64,000 nucleotides of DNA from Actinomadura spongiicola (GTDB lineage: Bacteria > Actinomycetota > Actinomycetes > Streptosporangiales > Streptosporangiaceae): NCBI RefSeq assembly GCF_003432485.1, contig NZ_QVNQ01000001.1, positions 682,001 through 746,000 on the forward strand. The letters run 5' to 3'. A model generated the notes under the pieces. It saw nothing but the letters and a program-made list of their open reading frames with translations, was not told the DNA's origin and did no database searches. Shown here in pieces: positions 40,376 to 51,795 of the stretch (position 1 is its first letter; every line of letters starts with the position of its first letter). The position numbers and the translations under genes are program-made.

Positions 40376-41464
40376 ATGAGCTCTGCCTCGCACTCGCACA
40401 AGAGGGTCCACCGGGCGATCATTTGCGTCGACATCGAGAGTTTCTGCCGTCCGGGACGCAACGACGCGCAGCGCGCGGACATGCGCAGGGGCCTGTACGA
40501 CGTGCTGGAACGGGCCTTCACCTGGGCCGGGATCGACGCGAACGACCGCTACCACGAAGACCGCGGCGACGGGGCGTTCTTCCTCGTCCCGACCGAGGGG
40601 CCGCAGTCCCGGCTGGTCGAGCCGCTGCCGTTCCACCTGGCCAGCGAACTGGCCCGCTACAACCAGGCCGCGAGCCCCGCGACCCGTGTCCGGCTCCGCG
40701 TCGCGCTGCACGCCGGATACGTCCACCACGATCCCAGGGGGGTCGTCGGCACGGCGCTGAACGAGGCGTTCCGCCTGCTGGACGCCCCCGTCCTGAAACG
40801 GACACTGCACGACGCGTCCGGTGACCTGGCGTTCATCGCGTCGGACCAGTTCCACCAGGACGTCATCCGGTCGCGTCGCGTGTTCGACTCGTCCGCCGAC
40901 CGCAAGGTGCGCGTCACCGTGAAGGACCCGCACGTCGAGGCGTGGATCTGCACGTTCTCCGAGCAGGACGAGGCGGGCCGCAGGTACCAGGACGCGTTGG
41001 GCCGGGTCCGGGCGGCGCTCGCGTCCGTCGACACGACGCTCCGCAAGGCCAAGGACGTCCGGGACGCGACCGTCCAGAAGGTCTCGTCTCCGGTGCCCGA
41101 AGTGCCCGACGTGGGACTTGGGGAACTTCGTGACCGCCTCACCGAGATCGACGAACCCCGGGAACGTCACCGGTGGGCCAGGCTCCTCGCGGGCGCGGCG
41201 GAGCTGGAGCGGGCCGCCGCCACCGCGCTGGAGCAGGCCGGGGCCGCGCTCGCCGACGTCCAGGGGCCCCTGGACGTGCGCGAGGAACTCCGTGGCCGCC
41301 TGGGATCGCTTCAGGTCATGGCGCGGAACCTGGGACGCGCCGAGGACGCGCGGCTCGACGGCCTGTACCGGTCGGCCCACGAACTGCTGTGGACCGCTCC
41401 GTGCGATCTCGACGCGGCCGAGTCGGCGGTGCTGCGCTATATCCAGGAGATCCAGGATGGATAG
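40376..41464 (+). CDS. Class III nucleotidyl cyclase-like protein with C-terminal coiled-coil region
   Basis: A 362-residue protein. Residues 10-180 look like a class III adenylate/guanylate cyclase domain: the two metal Asp are in AIICVDIESF (Asp19) and EDRGDGAFFL (Asp65), and the transition-state Asn/Arg pair fits GTALNEAFRLLDAP (Asn129, Arg133). The purine-specifying Lys is not obvious. The C-terminal half is helical and charged (LRDRLTEIDEPRERHRWARL, ERAAATALEQAGAALADVQG) and may bind a partner. It overlaps the pknG-like gene by 8 bp and so heads a signalling operon. It may be an active cyclase or a nucleotide-sensing relative; cyclase-homology domains are common in actinobacterial NTP-dependent systems. 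Confidence 0.7.
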   Translation: MSSASHSHKRVHRAIICVDIESFCRPGRNDAQRADMRRGLYDVLERAFTWAGIDANDRYHEDRGDGAFFLVPTEGPQSRLVEPLPFHLASELARYNQAASPATRVRLRVALHAGYVHHDPRGVVGTALNEAFRLLDAPVLKRTLHDASGDLAFIASDQFHQDVIRSRRVFDSSADRKVRVTVKDPHVEAWICTFSEQDEAGRRYQDALGRVRAALASVDTTLRKAKDVRDATVQKVSSPVPEVPDVGLGELRDRLTEIDEPRERHRWARLLAGAAELERAAATALEQAGAALADVQGPLDVREELRGRLGSLQVMARNLGRAEDARLDGLYRSAHELLWTAPCDLDAAESAVLRYIQEIQDG

Positions 41465-43640
41465 CCGCCGCGTCGACGTGTGCCCGCACTGTGGCAAGGG
41501 GGCCGTCCGGTCCGGGTTCTGCGACTACTGCGGGATGGCTCCGCCGCCGCGGGTTCCGGGGGCGCCGCCCACGATGCCCTGGCCCGGGCCGTCGGCGCCC
41601 GGCCCGGGGCGCGGCGTGCACGCCCCGTCCAGGCGGCTCACGCCCTACGGTCTGCTGGAGATGGCCGGGGTGCCGCCCGTTCCGTACCGCGACCCCGAGC
41701 GGGCCACCCTGCCGGTGACGGCCGGGGACGAGTCCGTCCCGCCGCTCCGCCCCGGCGAGATGGTCGGCGGCCAGTACGAGGTGCAGGGCTGCCTGGCCCA
41801 CGGCGGGCAGGGGCGCATCTACATCGCGCACGACAACAACGTCGGTCACTGGGTGGTCCTGAAGGGCCTGCTCGACACCCGCGCGGACGCGGCCGACGTG
41901 CCCGAGTCGGAACGGGCGGCGCTCGCCTCGGTGAGCCACCCCAACATCGTCAAGATCCACAACTTCGTCCGGCATCCGGCCGGGGCGGAGGGCGCGCAGC
42001 GCTACATCGTCATGGAGTACGTCGGCGGGCGCTCGTTACAGGAGTTGCTGGACGACCGCCGCCGTGACGAGGGCTCGGAGGCCGTGCTCCCCCTCGACCA
42101 TGTCATCGCCTACGGGATCGAGATGTTGTGGGCGCTGAACTACCTGCACGCCCGTCGCATCCTCTACTGCGACCTCAAGCCCGCCAACGTCATGCAGTGC
42201 GAGCAGCGGATCACGCTCATCGACCTGGGCGCCGCCTGGCGGATGGACGGACGGCGCCCGAACGCGCCGATCTACGGCACGCAGGGTTTCGGGGCGCCGG
42301 AACTGCCCGCGCACAACCCGTCGATCGGCTCCGACCTCTATACCGTGGGCCGAACCATGGCGGTGCTCAGCTTCGACTTCGACTACACGGGCGAGTTCGA
42401 GCACACCCTGCCCGCCCGTGACGAGGTGCCGGTGCTGAAGCGGTTCGACTCCTACGACCGGTTGTTACGCCGCGCCACCCACCCGGATCCGGCGCGGAGG
42501 TTCGGCGGCGCGGCGGAGATGGCGGAGCAGCTCTTCGGCGTCCTGCGGGAGGTCATGTCGGTTCCCCGCAACGCCGATCCGTGGCCGGTGCCGTCCCGGT
42601 TGTTCGGCCGGGAACGGATCGCCGCCGGAACCGAGATCGTCACGTCCCCGCGCACCGGGCCCGCGCTCGGCACGCTCGGCCCGGCCGAGGCCGCGGCGGC
42701 GCTGCCGATCCCGGCGATCGACGAGCTGGACCCGAATCCCGAGCTGGTGGAGTTGGCGGCGCTGGAGCCCGAGGAGATCGTCGAGGCGCTGACCGGACGG
42801 GCGGGCGAACGAGCCTCCGGCCTGCGGACGGAGGAGAAGCTCGTCCTGGTCCAGGCCCACCTGGACCTCGGCCGCCGGTCCGAGGCCGACGGGTTGCTCG
42901 CCGAACTCATCGAGCCGCCCCCGCAGCCCCGGCCGACCGAGCCCGGCGGGGACGAGCGCCACGACCCGGACGGCGACTGGCGGATCCGTTGGTACGCGGG
43001 GGTCAGCGCCCTGGTCGCGGGCGAGTACGCCGCGGCGGAGGCCCTGTTCGACGAGCTCTACGACCGGATGCCCGGCGAGGCGGCGCCGAAGCTGGCGCTG
43101 GCGTTCTGCTGCGAGGGCTCGGGTGACCTGCCGGAGGCGGCCCGCCGGTACGAGAGCGTCTGGCGGACCGACCGCGGCTATCTCAGCGCGGCGTTCGGGC
43201 TGGCGCGCGTCCGGCTGGCCATGGCCGACCGCGGCGGCGCGGTCGACGCTCTCGATGGCGTGCCGTCGCTGTCCAGCCACTACGGTGCCGCGCAGCTGGC
43301 GGCGATGGCGGCGACGCTCCGCGGCCGTCCCTCCCGCCAACTGCGTCTGGAGGACCTGCGGGACGCCGCGAAACGGCTCGACCACGCGCGGGTCGACGGC
43401 GAGCGGCGCCGCAGGCTCGTCGTCGAACTGCTGGAGGCCGCGCTGGCCTGGGCGGAGGCCCGAGGAGAGGAGCATCCGGACACGCTGCTGATCGGCGCGC
43501 CCCTGACCCGGAACGCGCTGCGGCGGGAACTCGAACAGAACTATCGCGCGCTCGCCAAGGCCGCCGAGGACGACGACGCGAGGCACGCGCTGGTGGACAA
43601 GGCCAACGCCGTGCGGCCGAGGACGTTACTCGGCCCCTGA
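41457..43640 (+). CDS. pknG: PknG-like serine/threonine protein kinase
   Basis: A 727-residue soluble kinase. Order: N-terminal zinc ribbon with Cys9, Cys12, Cys22 and Cys25 (CPHCGKGAVRSGFCDYCG), a Pro-rich linker, the kinase domain (about residues 105-375), then a TPR-type helical C-terminus (YAGVSALVAGEYAAAEALFD). Kinase features are those of PknG: glycine loop CLAHGGQGRIYIAHD, Lys136 in WVVLKG, the non-RD catalytic loop LYCDLKPANVM (Asp239) and DLGAA for DFG. Mycobacterial PknG phosphorylates GarA to control glutamate metabolism. GlnX- and GlnH-like genes follow, as in that operon, with a VWA gene inserted. The zinc site resembles half a PknG rubredoxin domain. Confidence 0.92.
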   Translation: MDSRRVDVCPHCGKGAVRSGFCDYCGMAPPPRVPGAPPTMPWPGPSAPGPGRGVHAPSRRLTPYGLLEMAGVPPVPYRDPERATLPVTAGDESVPPLRPGEMVGGQYEVQGCLAHGGQGRIYIAHDNNVGHWVVLKGLLDTRADAADVPESERAALASVSHPNIVKIHNFVRHPAGAEGAQRYIVMEYVGGRSLQELLDDRRRDEGSEAVLPLDHVIAYGIEMLWALNYLHARRILYCDLKPANVMQCEQRITLIDLGAAWRMDGRRPNAPIYGTQGFGAPELPAHNPSIGSDLYTVGRTMAVLSFDFDYTGEFEHTLPARDEVPVLKRFDSYDRLLRRATHPDPARRFGGAAEMAEQLFGVLREVMSVPRNADPWPVPSRLFGRERIAAGTEIVTSPRTGPALGTLGPAEAAAALPIPAIDELDPNPELVELAALEPEEIVEALTGRAGERASGLRTEEKLVLVQAHLDLGRRSEADGLLAELIEPPPQPRPTEPGGDERHDPDGDWRIRWYAGVSALVAGEYAAAEALFDELYDRMPGEAAPKLALAFCCEGSGDLPEAARRYESVWRTDRGYLSAAFGLARVRLAMADRGGAVDALDGVPSLSSHYGAAQLAAMAATLRGRPSRQLRLEDLRDAAKRLDHARVDGERRRRLVVELLEAALAWAEARGEEHPDTLLIGAPLTRNALRRELEQNYRALAKAAEDDDARHALVDKANAVRPRTLLGP

Positions 43641-43681
43641 CCCCGGTTCCAGGACACCACGACCCCCCAGGAAGGTGACCG

Positions 43682-45028
43682 ATGAGCGACCGCCCCGACT
43701 TCGCCGTCCAGATCCACCAGAACCCGTATCTCGCGGTGGACGGCACCCAGGTCCACGCGATCGTGCGGGTCGAGGCCCGCAGCGATCCGGCGGTCACGGC
43801 GCGGTCCACCTCGGCGGCGGAGGTCATCATCGTCGACACCTCGGCGTCCATGGCGGGCGAACGGCTGGAGGCCGCCCGGCAGGCCGCCAAGGCGGCGGTG
43901 GAGGCGCTGCGCGAGGACGTCGACTTCGCCGTCGTCGCCGGGTCCCGGGAGGCCACGATGGTGTATCCCCGCGACGAGCTGCTGGCCCGCGCGTCCGAAC
44001 GCGGAAAGGCCGCCGCCAAGGAGGCGATCTCGGGCCTGACGGCCGCGGGCGGCACCCGCATCGGCCGGTGGTTGACGCTGGCGAACGCCCTGTTCGACGA
44101 CTCCCGGCACGGGATCCGGCACGCCGTCCTGCTGACCGACGGCCGCAACGAGCACGAGACCAGGGAGGAGCTCGACGCCGCTCTGGCCCGCTGCGCCGGA
44201 CGTTTCGTCTGCGACTGCCGGGGCGTCGGCGCCGACTGGGAGCCCGCCGAGCTGCGGCAGGTGGCGACGCGGTTGCTGGGCGGCTTCGGGCTGGTGGCCG
44301 ATCCGCGTGACCTCACGACCGACTTCAAGGAGATGATCGGACGGGCCATGGGGAAGGCGGTCGCCGATGTGGCGCTGCGGGTCTGGACGCCCGACAAGGT
44401 GTCGCTGCGGTTCCTTAAACAGGTGTATCCCGTGCGGCGCGACCTCACCGGCAAGCGCGTCGAGAGAGGTCCGATCATGGACGGCGCCGGTGACGGCGGA
44501 GGCCCCGCGACGGGCGACTACCCGACCGGCATCTGGGGCACGGAGAACCGCGACTACCACCTGTGCGTCACGGTGCCCGTCGGCAAGCCGTACCAGCGGA
44601 TGCAGGCCGCGCGGGTGTCGCTGGTGCTGCCTGGCTCCGGTGGCGCGGCGGACGAGTCCCTGGCCGAGGGCCTGATCCTCGCCGAATGGACGGACGACAA
44701 GGCCCGCTCCACCGGCCAACACCCGTCCGTCGAGCACTACTCCAGGCAGGACGAACTCGCCGACTCCCTCAGCCAGGGAGTGGACGCGTTCCGCAGGGGC
44801 GATGACGAGGTCGCCGGACGCGAACTCACCCGGGCGCGTGAACTGGCCGAGCGGACCGGCGCCACGGGGACGTCCAAACGCCTCGACGAGGTCGTCGCCC
44901 CGAAGACCGGCGAGGTCCGGCCGCGGGAGGACGTCGACCCCGCCGACATCATCGCCCTCGACACCGAGTCGAGCGAGTCGGCCCATCGGCCACCGGCCAC
45001 CGACGGTGAAGGCGGGGATGCGGAGTGA
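43682..45028 (+). CDS. VWA domain protein in the PknG locus
   Basis: A 448-residue protein with a von Willebrand factor A domain at about residues 45-215. The MIDAS metal site is VDTSASMAGE (Asp52, Ser54, Ser56) with TAAGGTRIG (Thr) and HAVLLTDGRNEHE (Asp). A beta-rich middle domain (VALRVWTPDKVSLRFLKQVY) and a helical stretch (FRRGDDEVAGRELTRARELA) follow. The acidic tail, DPADIIALDTESSESAH, has Thr and Ser in an acidic setting that could be a kinase target, which is speculation. The gene lies between pknG-like and glnX-like genes and overlaps the latter (GTGA), so the protein is probably an added component of the sensing pathway. Confidence 0.82.
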   Translation: MSDRPDFAVQIHQNPYLAVDGTQVHAIVRVEARSDPAVTARSTSAAEVIIVDTSASMAGERLEAARQAAKAAVEALREDVDFAVVAGSREATMVYPRDELLARASERGKAAAKEAISGLTAAGGTRIGRWLTLANALFDDSRHGIRHAVLLTDGRNEHETREELDAALARCAGRFVCDCRGVGADWEPAELRQVATRLLGGFGLVADPRDLTTDFKEMIGRAMGKAVADVALRVWTPDKVSLRFLKQVYPVRRDLTGKRVERGPIMDGAGDGGGPATGDYPTGIWGTENRDYHLCVTVPVGKPYQRMQAARVSLVLPGSGGAADESLAEGLILAEWTDDKARSTGQHPSVEHYSRQDELADSLSQGVDAFRRGDDEVAGRELTRARELAERTGATGTSKRLDEVVAPKTGEVRPREDVDPADIIALDTESSESAHRPPATDGEGGDAE

Positions 45029-46470
45029 GCGTGCTCCGGCGACTGCTCCGGTTCCGTACCGTCCCGCGACGCGTCCAGGGGGTTACGGCCCTGGTCCTGC
45101 TGGCCGTGGTGGCGCTGTTCTCCGTCACCGGCGCCGCCGTGTGGGACGCGCGGGCCGCCCTGCGCGCCATCGGCCACAACGAGGGCCCGATGGTCGTGGC
45201 CACCAACGACGTCTACCTAGCGCTCAGCGACATGGACGCCCAGGTGACCAACGTGCTCCTGACCGGCGGGGAGGAGGGCTGGCTCTGCGACACCGAGCAG
45301 GTCGAGGAGGCGTGCACCCGGAGCCTGCCGCGCTACTTCTACGACATCCGCCGCGAGGACGCCCAGCGCGCCGTGCTCCAGGCCGCGCGGCTCGCCCAGG
45401 ACGACCCGGTGGGGCTGCGGACCGTCCAGTCCGTGCTGGACGGGCTGTCCCAGTACGACCAGCGCGTGCAGGCGGCGATGGAGCGGAGCGCCGAGACGCC
45501 GCACACCTTCGGCGGCCTCCCGCCGGCCGCGGTGAAGGAGTACCGGGCGGCGACCAGGATCATGACCGAGGACCTGTTGCCGAAGGCCAACAACCTCATG
45601 CTGGACGGCGCGGCGGCCGTGGAGGAGTCCTACGGCGACCCGCTGTCCAACGTGCGGTCGGGCCGGGCCTGGGTGCTGGCGCTCGGACTGACCGTGCTGG
45701 TGACGCTGGGTCTCCTTCAGGTCTACATCGCCAGGCGCTTCCGGCGGATCATCAGCCTGTTCCTGGTCGGCGCCGCCCTCGTGACGACCGTCGTCACCGT
45801 GTCGGCCGCGTCCCTGCTGGCGACCGAGGCGGACTACCTGCGCATGGCCAAGGACGACGGGTTCGACCCGGTCCTGCGGCTGTCGCGGACGCGGGCGATC
45901 GGCAAGAGCCTCGACGCCGACCGCACCCGCGCCCTCCTCGACCCCGCCGACGCCGACCGGTACGACCAGACCTACTTCGAGAAGTCGCAGACGATCCTCT
46001 ACATCCGCCAGGCCACCAACCTGGAGTCCTACTACACCATGTTGAACGACCGGGTCGGCCGCTACGGAGCCGACGGGCAGCAGGTGACCTTCAAGGGGCT
46101 CTACGGCGTGGCCGCGGCGGAGGCCGCGGCGCGCGGGCGACGTGAGTCCGTCGACTCGTTGGTGGCGCGGTTCCGCGACTACCAGGAGCACGACCGGCAT
46201 GTCCGCACCCTCGCCAGGGGCGGCGATCGGCAGACCGCGGCCGAGGCGCACATGGACCCGCGGTGGCGTTACCTGCCGCACCCCACTTTCCGGGAGCACG
46301 ACGCGGGGCTCGGCGCGCTCGTCGACCGCCGCCAGCTCGTCGTGGACCACACGGTACGGAGCGGGGAGCGGGCGCTGCGGCCGTGGCCGTGGCTGCTGCC
46401 CGTGTCGGGCCTGGCCATCGCCGCGCTGGTCGTGGCCGGCGTGTGGCCCCGGCTCGCCGAGTACCGCTGA
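45025..46470 (+). CDS. glnX: GlnX-like membrane sensor protein
   Basis: A 481-residue membrane protein with four predicted helices: ALVLLAVVALFSVTGAAVW, AWVLALGLTVLVTLGLLQVY, IISLFLVGAALVTTVVTVSA and WLLPVSGLAIAALVVAGVW. Two large regions between helices 1-2 and 3-4 would face outside, each helical like chemoreceptor sensor domains. Length, topology and position between a pknG-like and a glutamate-binding-protein gene match mycobacterial GlnX (Rv0412c), which passes the signal from GlnH across the membrane to PknG. The start is a GTG overlapping the VWA stop. Assignment rests on topology and neighbours more than on motifs. Confidence 0.78.
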   Translation: MSVLRRLLRFRTVPRRVQGVTALVLLAVVALFSVTGAAVWDARAALRAIGHNEGPMVVATNDVYLALSDMDAQVTNVLLTGGEEGWLCDTEQVEEACTRSLPRYFYDIRREDAQRAVLQAARLAQDDPVGLRTVQSVLDGLSQYDQRVQAAMERSAETPHTFGGLPPAAVKEYRAATRIMTEDLLPKANNLMLDGAAAVEESYGDPLSNVRSGRAWVLALGLTVLVTLGLLQVYIARRFRRIISLFLVGAALVTTVVTVSAASLLATEADYLRMAKDDGFDPVLRLSRTRAIGKSLDADRTRALLDPADADRYDQTYFEKSQTILYIRQATNLESYYTMLNDRVGRYGADGQQVTFKGLYGVAAAEAAARGRRESVDSLVARFRDYQEHDRHVRTLARGGDRQTAAEAHMDPRWRYLPHPTFREHDAGLGALVDRRQLVVDHTVRSGERALRPWPWLLPVSGLAIAALVVAGVWPRLAEYR

Positions 46471-46495
46471 CAAGACACCAGGAAGGGAGCAGACC

Positions 46496-47335
46496 GTGCG
46501 CGGACTCCGCCACGCCGTGGTCGTGATCGCGGCCGTCCTCGTCGCCGGCGCGGGCCTGGTCGCGTACCGGGCCACCGGCGACGCGGCCACGGCGTCGATC
46601 CTCGACAAGGACCGGCTGACGATCGGGGTGAAGACCGACCAGCCGCGCGTGGGCCTGCGGAAACCGGACGGGACGTACGAGGGCTTCGACATCGACGTCG
46701 CCACCTACCTCGCGGGCCGTCTCGGGTTCGACGCGAAGCACATCAGGTTCGTCGCGGTCACCTCCGACACCCGGGACGAGGCCCTCAAGCGCGGCGACGT
46801 CGACCTGGTGCTGGCCACCTACTCGATCACCCCGCGGCGCAAGGAGCGGGTCACCTTCGGCGGCCCCTACTACGTGGCGCACCAGGACATCCTCGTCCGC
46901 ACCGGTGACACGTCGATCAGGAACGTGAGCGATCTGAAGGGCAGGCGGCTCTGCCGGGTGAGGGGATCGGAGTCGTGGCAGCGGGTGAGGGTGGAGCGCG
47001 GGGTGGCCGCGAAGCAGGTGTGGGCGGAGTCCTACAGCGAGTGCGTCACCGGCCTCCGGAAGGGCAGCCTGGACGCGGTCTCCACCGATGACCTGATCCT
47101 CGCGGGCTTCTCCATCGCGGAGGGCTCCGGCACCACGATGGTCAACGCGCCGTTCACCAACGAGAAGTACGGGGTCGGCCTGAAGAAGGGCGATCTGAAG
47201 GGCTGCCTGGCCGTCAACAGGTATCTGACCGAGATGTACCAGAACGGGGTCGCCGAGACGCTGCTCACCACCTGGTTCGGGGCGGTGGACTTCGCCGTCG
47301 CCACGACCGTCCCACAGTTCGAGGGCTGCGCCTGA
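46496..47335 (+). CDS. glnH: GlnH-like amino acid-binding protein
   Basis: A 279-residue extracytoplasmic family 3 binding protein. A hydrophobic N-terminus (AVVVIAAVLVAGAGLVAYRA), without a lipobox Cys, works as a signal peptide or membrane anchor. The mature part has the polar amino acid receptor motifs: RLTIGVKTDQPRVGLRKPDG, GFDIDVATYLAGRLG, GDVDLVLATYSITPRRKERV. No transporter genes are adjacent, as in the mycobacterial GlnH-GlnX-PknG set, where the protein binds aspartate or glutamate for sensing. The GTG start follows GGAAGGGAG. Ligand by analogy only. Confidence 0.87.
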   Translation: MRGLRHAVVVIAAVLVAGAGLVAYRATGDAATASILDKDRLTIGVKTDQPRVGLRKPDGTYEGFDIDVATYLAGRLGFDAKHIRFVAVTSDTRDEALKRGDVDLVLATYSITPRRKERVTFGGPYYVAHQDILVRTGDTSIRNVSDLKGRRLCRVRGSESWQRVRVERGVAAKQVWAESYSECVTGLRKGSLDAVSTDDLILAGFSIAEGSGTTMVNAPFTNEKYGVGLKKGDLKGCLAVNRYLTEMYQNGVAETLLTTWFGAVDFAVATTVPQFEGCA

Positions 47336-47350
47336 GCAAGAGTCGTTCCT

Positions 47351-47390
47351 TATCTTGACTCGTTCCAGAAAATGAGACAGCCTGGGCGAC

Positions 47391-47391
<1 letters not shown>
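47351..47391 (+). promoter_or_regulatory. furA promoter/operator, probably leaderless
   Basis: TATCTTGACTCGTTCCAGAA (47351-47370) closely recalls the furA-katG control sequence of mycobacteria (CTTGACTGATTCCAGAAAA). It includes a -35 TTGACT at 47355-47360. The GTG at 47391 lacks a ribosome binding site and sits about where transcription should start, consistent with a leaderless message and FurA autorepression. Confidence 0.6.
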
Positions 47392-50082
<2,691 letters not shown>

Positions 50083-50123
50083 TCTCCGGCGTGGTTCGGG
50101 GGTGCCGTCCGGGGTTCACCGGA

Positions 50124-50558
50124 TCAGGTGGACGCCGGGCGGCACTCCGGGCACAGGCCCCAGAAGGTGACCTCCGCCTCGTCGATCAGGTATCCGGCCT
50201 CGTCCACGGGGTCGAGGCAGGGCGGATGGCCCACGACGCAGTCGACGTCCTTGACCGCCCCGCAGTTCCGGCACACCAGGTGGTGGTGGTTGTCGCCGAC
50301 GCGTCCCTCGAACCGGGCGGGACTCCCGGCGAGTTCGATGCGGCGCACGAGCCCCGCCGCCGTGAGCGCGTGCAGGGCCTCGTACACGGCCTGGAGGGAG
50401 ATGTGCCCGACACGGTCGCGCACCCCGGACGCCAGCGCCTCGACCCCGAGGTGGTCGCCGTCCCGGACGGTCTCCAGCAGCGCGACACGCGCCGCCGTCA
50501 CCCGCAGGCCGACCCCCCGCAGTTCCTCGGCGGTCGTCGGGGTCTCGGACGCGGTCAT
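50124..50558 (-). CDS. Second Fur family regulator beside katG
   Basis: A 144-residue Fur/CatR-type regulator convergent with katG, 41 bp from its end. Winged helix: GLRVTAARVALLETVRDGDH and ISLQAVYEALHALTAAGLVR. Metal segments: GDNHHHLVCRNCGAVKDVDC, plus the terminal GLCPEC. Similarity to the furA product before katG is evident over the whole length (AVYxxLxxLTAAGLVRxI, GDNHHHxVCRxCG, FWGLCPEC), with clear differences in the N-terminus. It may be an independent peroxide or iron sensor. A truncated multicopper oxidase gene lies 56 bp upstream on the same strand. Confidence 0.9.
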   Translation of the reverse strand: MTASETPTTAEELRGVGLRVTAARVALLETVRDGDHLGVEALASGVRDRVGHISLQAVYEALHALTAAGLVRRIELAGSPARFEGRVGDNHHHLVCRNCGAVKDVDCVVGHPPCLDPVDEAGYLIDEAEVTFWGLCPECRPAST

Positions 50559-50614
50559 GGCACCGTACCTACCCTCACAGACGCGAACGGCCTAACACAG
50601 CGACTGGCACAAGT

Positions 50615-51349
50615 CTACGCGGCGCGCGGAAGATCACCTTCGCCGGTCGCGGCCGGGGAGTGCGTGTGGGGCCGGGGCCGGTCGCACTCGTAGCGCGGGT
50701 GCGGTGGAAGGACGGGGTTGTCGTTGGGCGACTCGTCCTGCATGAACAGCGTGTACTCGCGAAAGCTGGGCTGTCCCGGGACGTGCACGTCGGCGTGGAG
50801 ACCGTCCAGCAGCGGTTCGCCGGTGACCGGATCGGTCCAGGTGGCGCCCTCGGGTTCGACGATCAGCGCGCCGAACAGGCCGTGCGCCTGCGAACCGTCC
50901 TCGCCGCCGCGGAGATCGGCGAGGTCGCCGAGGAAGAACACGCCCTCCTCGGTGGCGTCCCACTCGTAGGTGACGGCGCCGCCCGGCCGGACGGCCGAGT
51001 CCGGGTTCTGGCCGACCGCGCCCCCGTCGGCGGCCTTCACCCGATATCCGACGCCCTGGGCATGGATTCCGGCCCGCTGCCGCAGCCTGTTGCGGAAGCG
51101 GATGACGAGCCGTTCACCGACGCGGGCGCGCAGGACGAGCGGGCGGACCAGCGGGTGTGGCTCGGGTAACAGTTCCGGCTGCTTCACCGGGTCGGGGAAC
51201 GGTCGTGGGAAGGTGCTTTCGACTTCGTTCAGGGCCGTCTCGTGCTCGGCCAGCGTGAAGATCATTCCGTTGCGGTCGTGGTCCCCGTACGCGTCGTAGA
51301 CGATCGGCACGTGCCGCGCCACGACGTTGTACACCCTGGTCACGGGCAT
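50615..51349 (-). CDS. Truncated multicopper oxidase (N-terminal cupredoxin part)
   Basis: A 244-residue protein that looks like the first domain of a large multicopper oxidase of the hephaestin/MnxG-like group: VYNVVARHVPIVYDAYGDHD, RNGMIFTLAEHETALNE, LVIRFRNRLRQRAGIHAQGV, GVFFLGDLADLRGGEDGSQA, HGLFGALIVEPEGATWTDP. It then ends in RYECDRPRPHTHSP and a short tail, with the later copper-binding domains missing. The HxH of copper oxidases reads HAQ here. Either the 3' part was lost, making this a remnant, or a short stand-alone form is used. The ATG at 51349 has GGGGGA upstream. Family assignment is from memory of the N-terminal pattern. Confidence 0.65.
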   Translation of the reverse strand: MPVTRVYNVVARHVPIVYDAYGDHDRNGMIFTLAEHETALNEVESTFPRPFPDPVKQPELLPEPHPLVRPLVLRARVGERLVIRFRNRLRQRAGIHAQGVGYRVKAADGGAVGQNPDSAVRPGGAVTYEWDATEEGVFFLGDLADLRGGEDGSQAHGLFGALIVEPEGATWTDPVTGEPLLDGLHADVHVPGQPSFREYTLFMQDESPNDNPVLPPHPRYECDRPRPHTHSPAATGEGDLPRAA

Positions 51350-51795
51350 CTGCGAATTCCCCCTGAAACTCCCGTTGTGTCGGAGACCGCCCGTCCGATC
51401 ACGGCGGCCGTGGACATGTGCGGGGTGTGCGGGGTGGACGCGCTGCGCGGCGTGTTGACTGTTCGACGACCCGGGCGGTCAAGAGGTTCCGGACCGGATC
51501 CGGCCAGGTCAACCCCGGCCTGTCCGCTACCACACAGATCGCCTGACCGAAATCAAGTCGGTTGCGTCCTTAAAGAGCGATTCAAAACCAGAGTTAATTG
51601 TGAATAAGGGGCAATACCAGGGTGTTGACGACTCAGCGGAGTCGGGAATAGCCTCTCCGCAGATTCTCCGGACCGAGAGGATCGTCATTCGGCCCCGACC
51701 CCGCCATTGTCTCCGTAAATCCGCCGGAACGGCCGACGAGACACGGGCCATGACAAAGGCGCCGGGGCCCCACAACCCCCTGAGAGACCCGATCC
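51350..51795. other. Divergent intergenic region, GC-poor in the middle
   Basis: 446 bp between the oxidase fragment and the DUF4360 gene. Around 51555-51620 the sequence turns AT-rich (AAAGAGCGATTCAAAACC, GTTAATTGTGAATAAGG), as expected of promoters. Short open frames here have no recognisable product. Confidence 0.55.
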
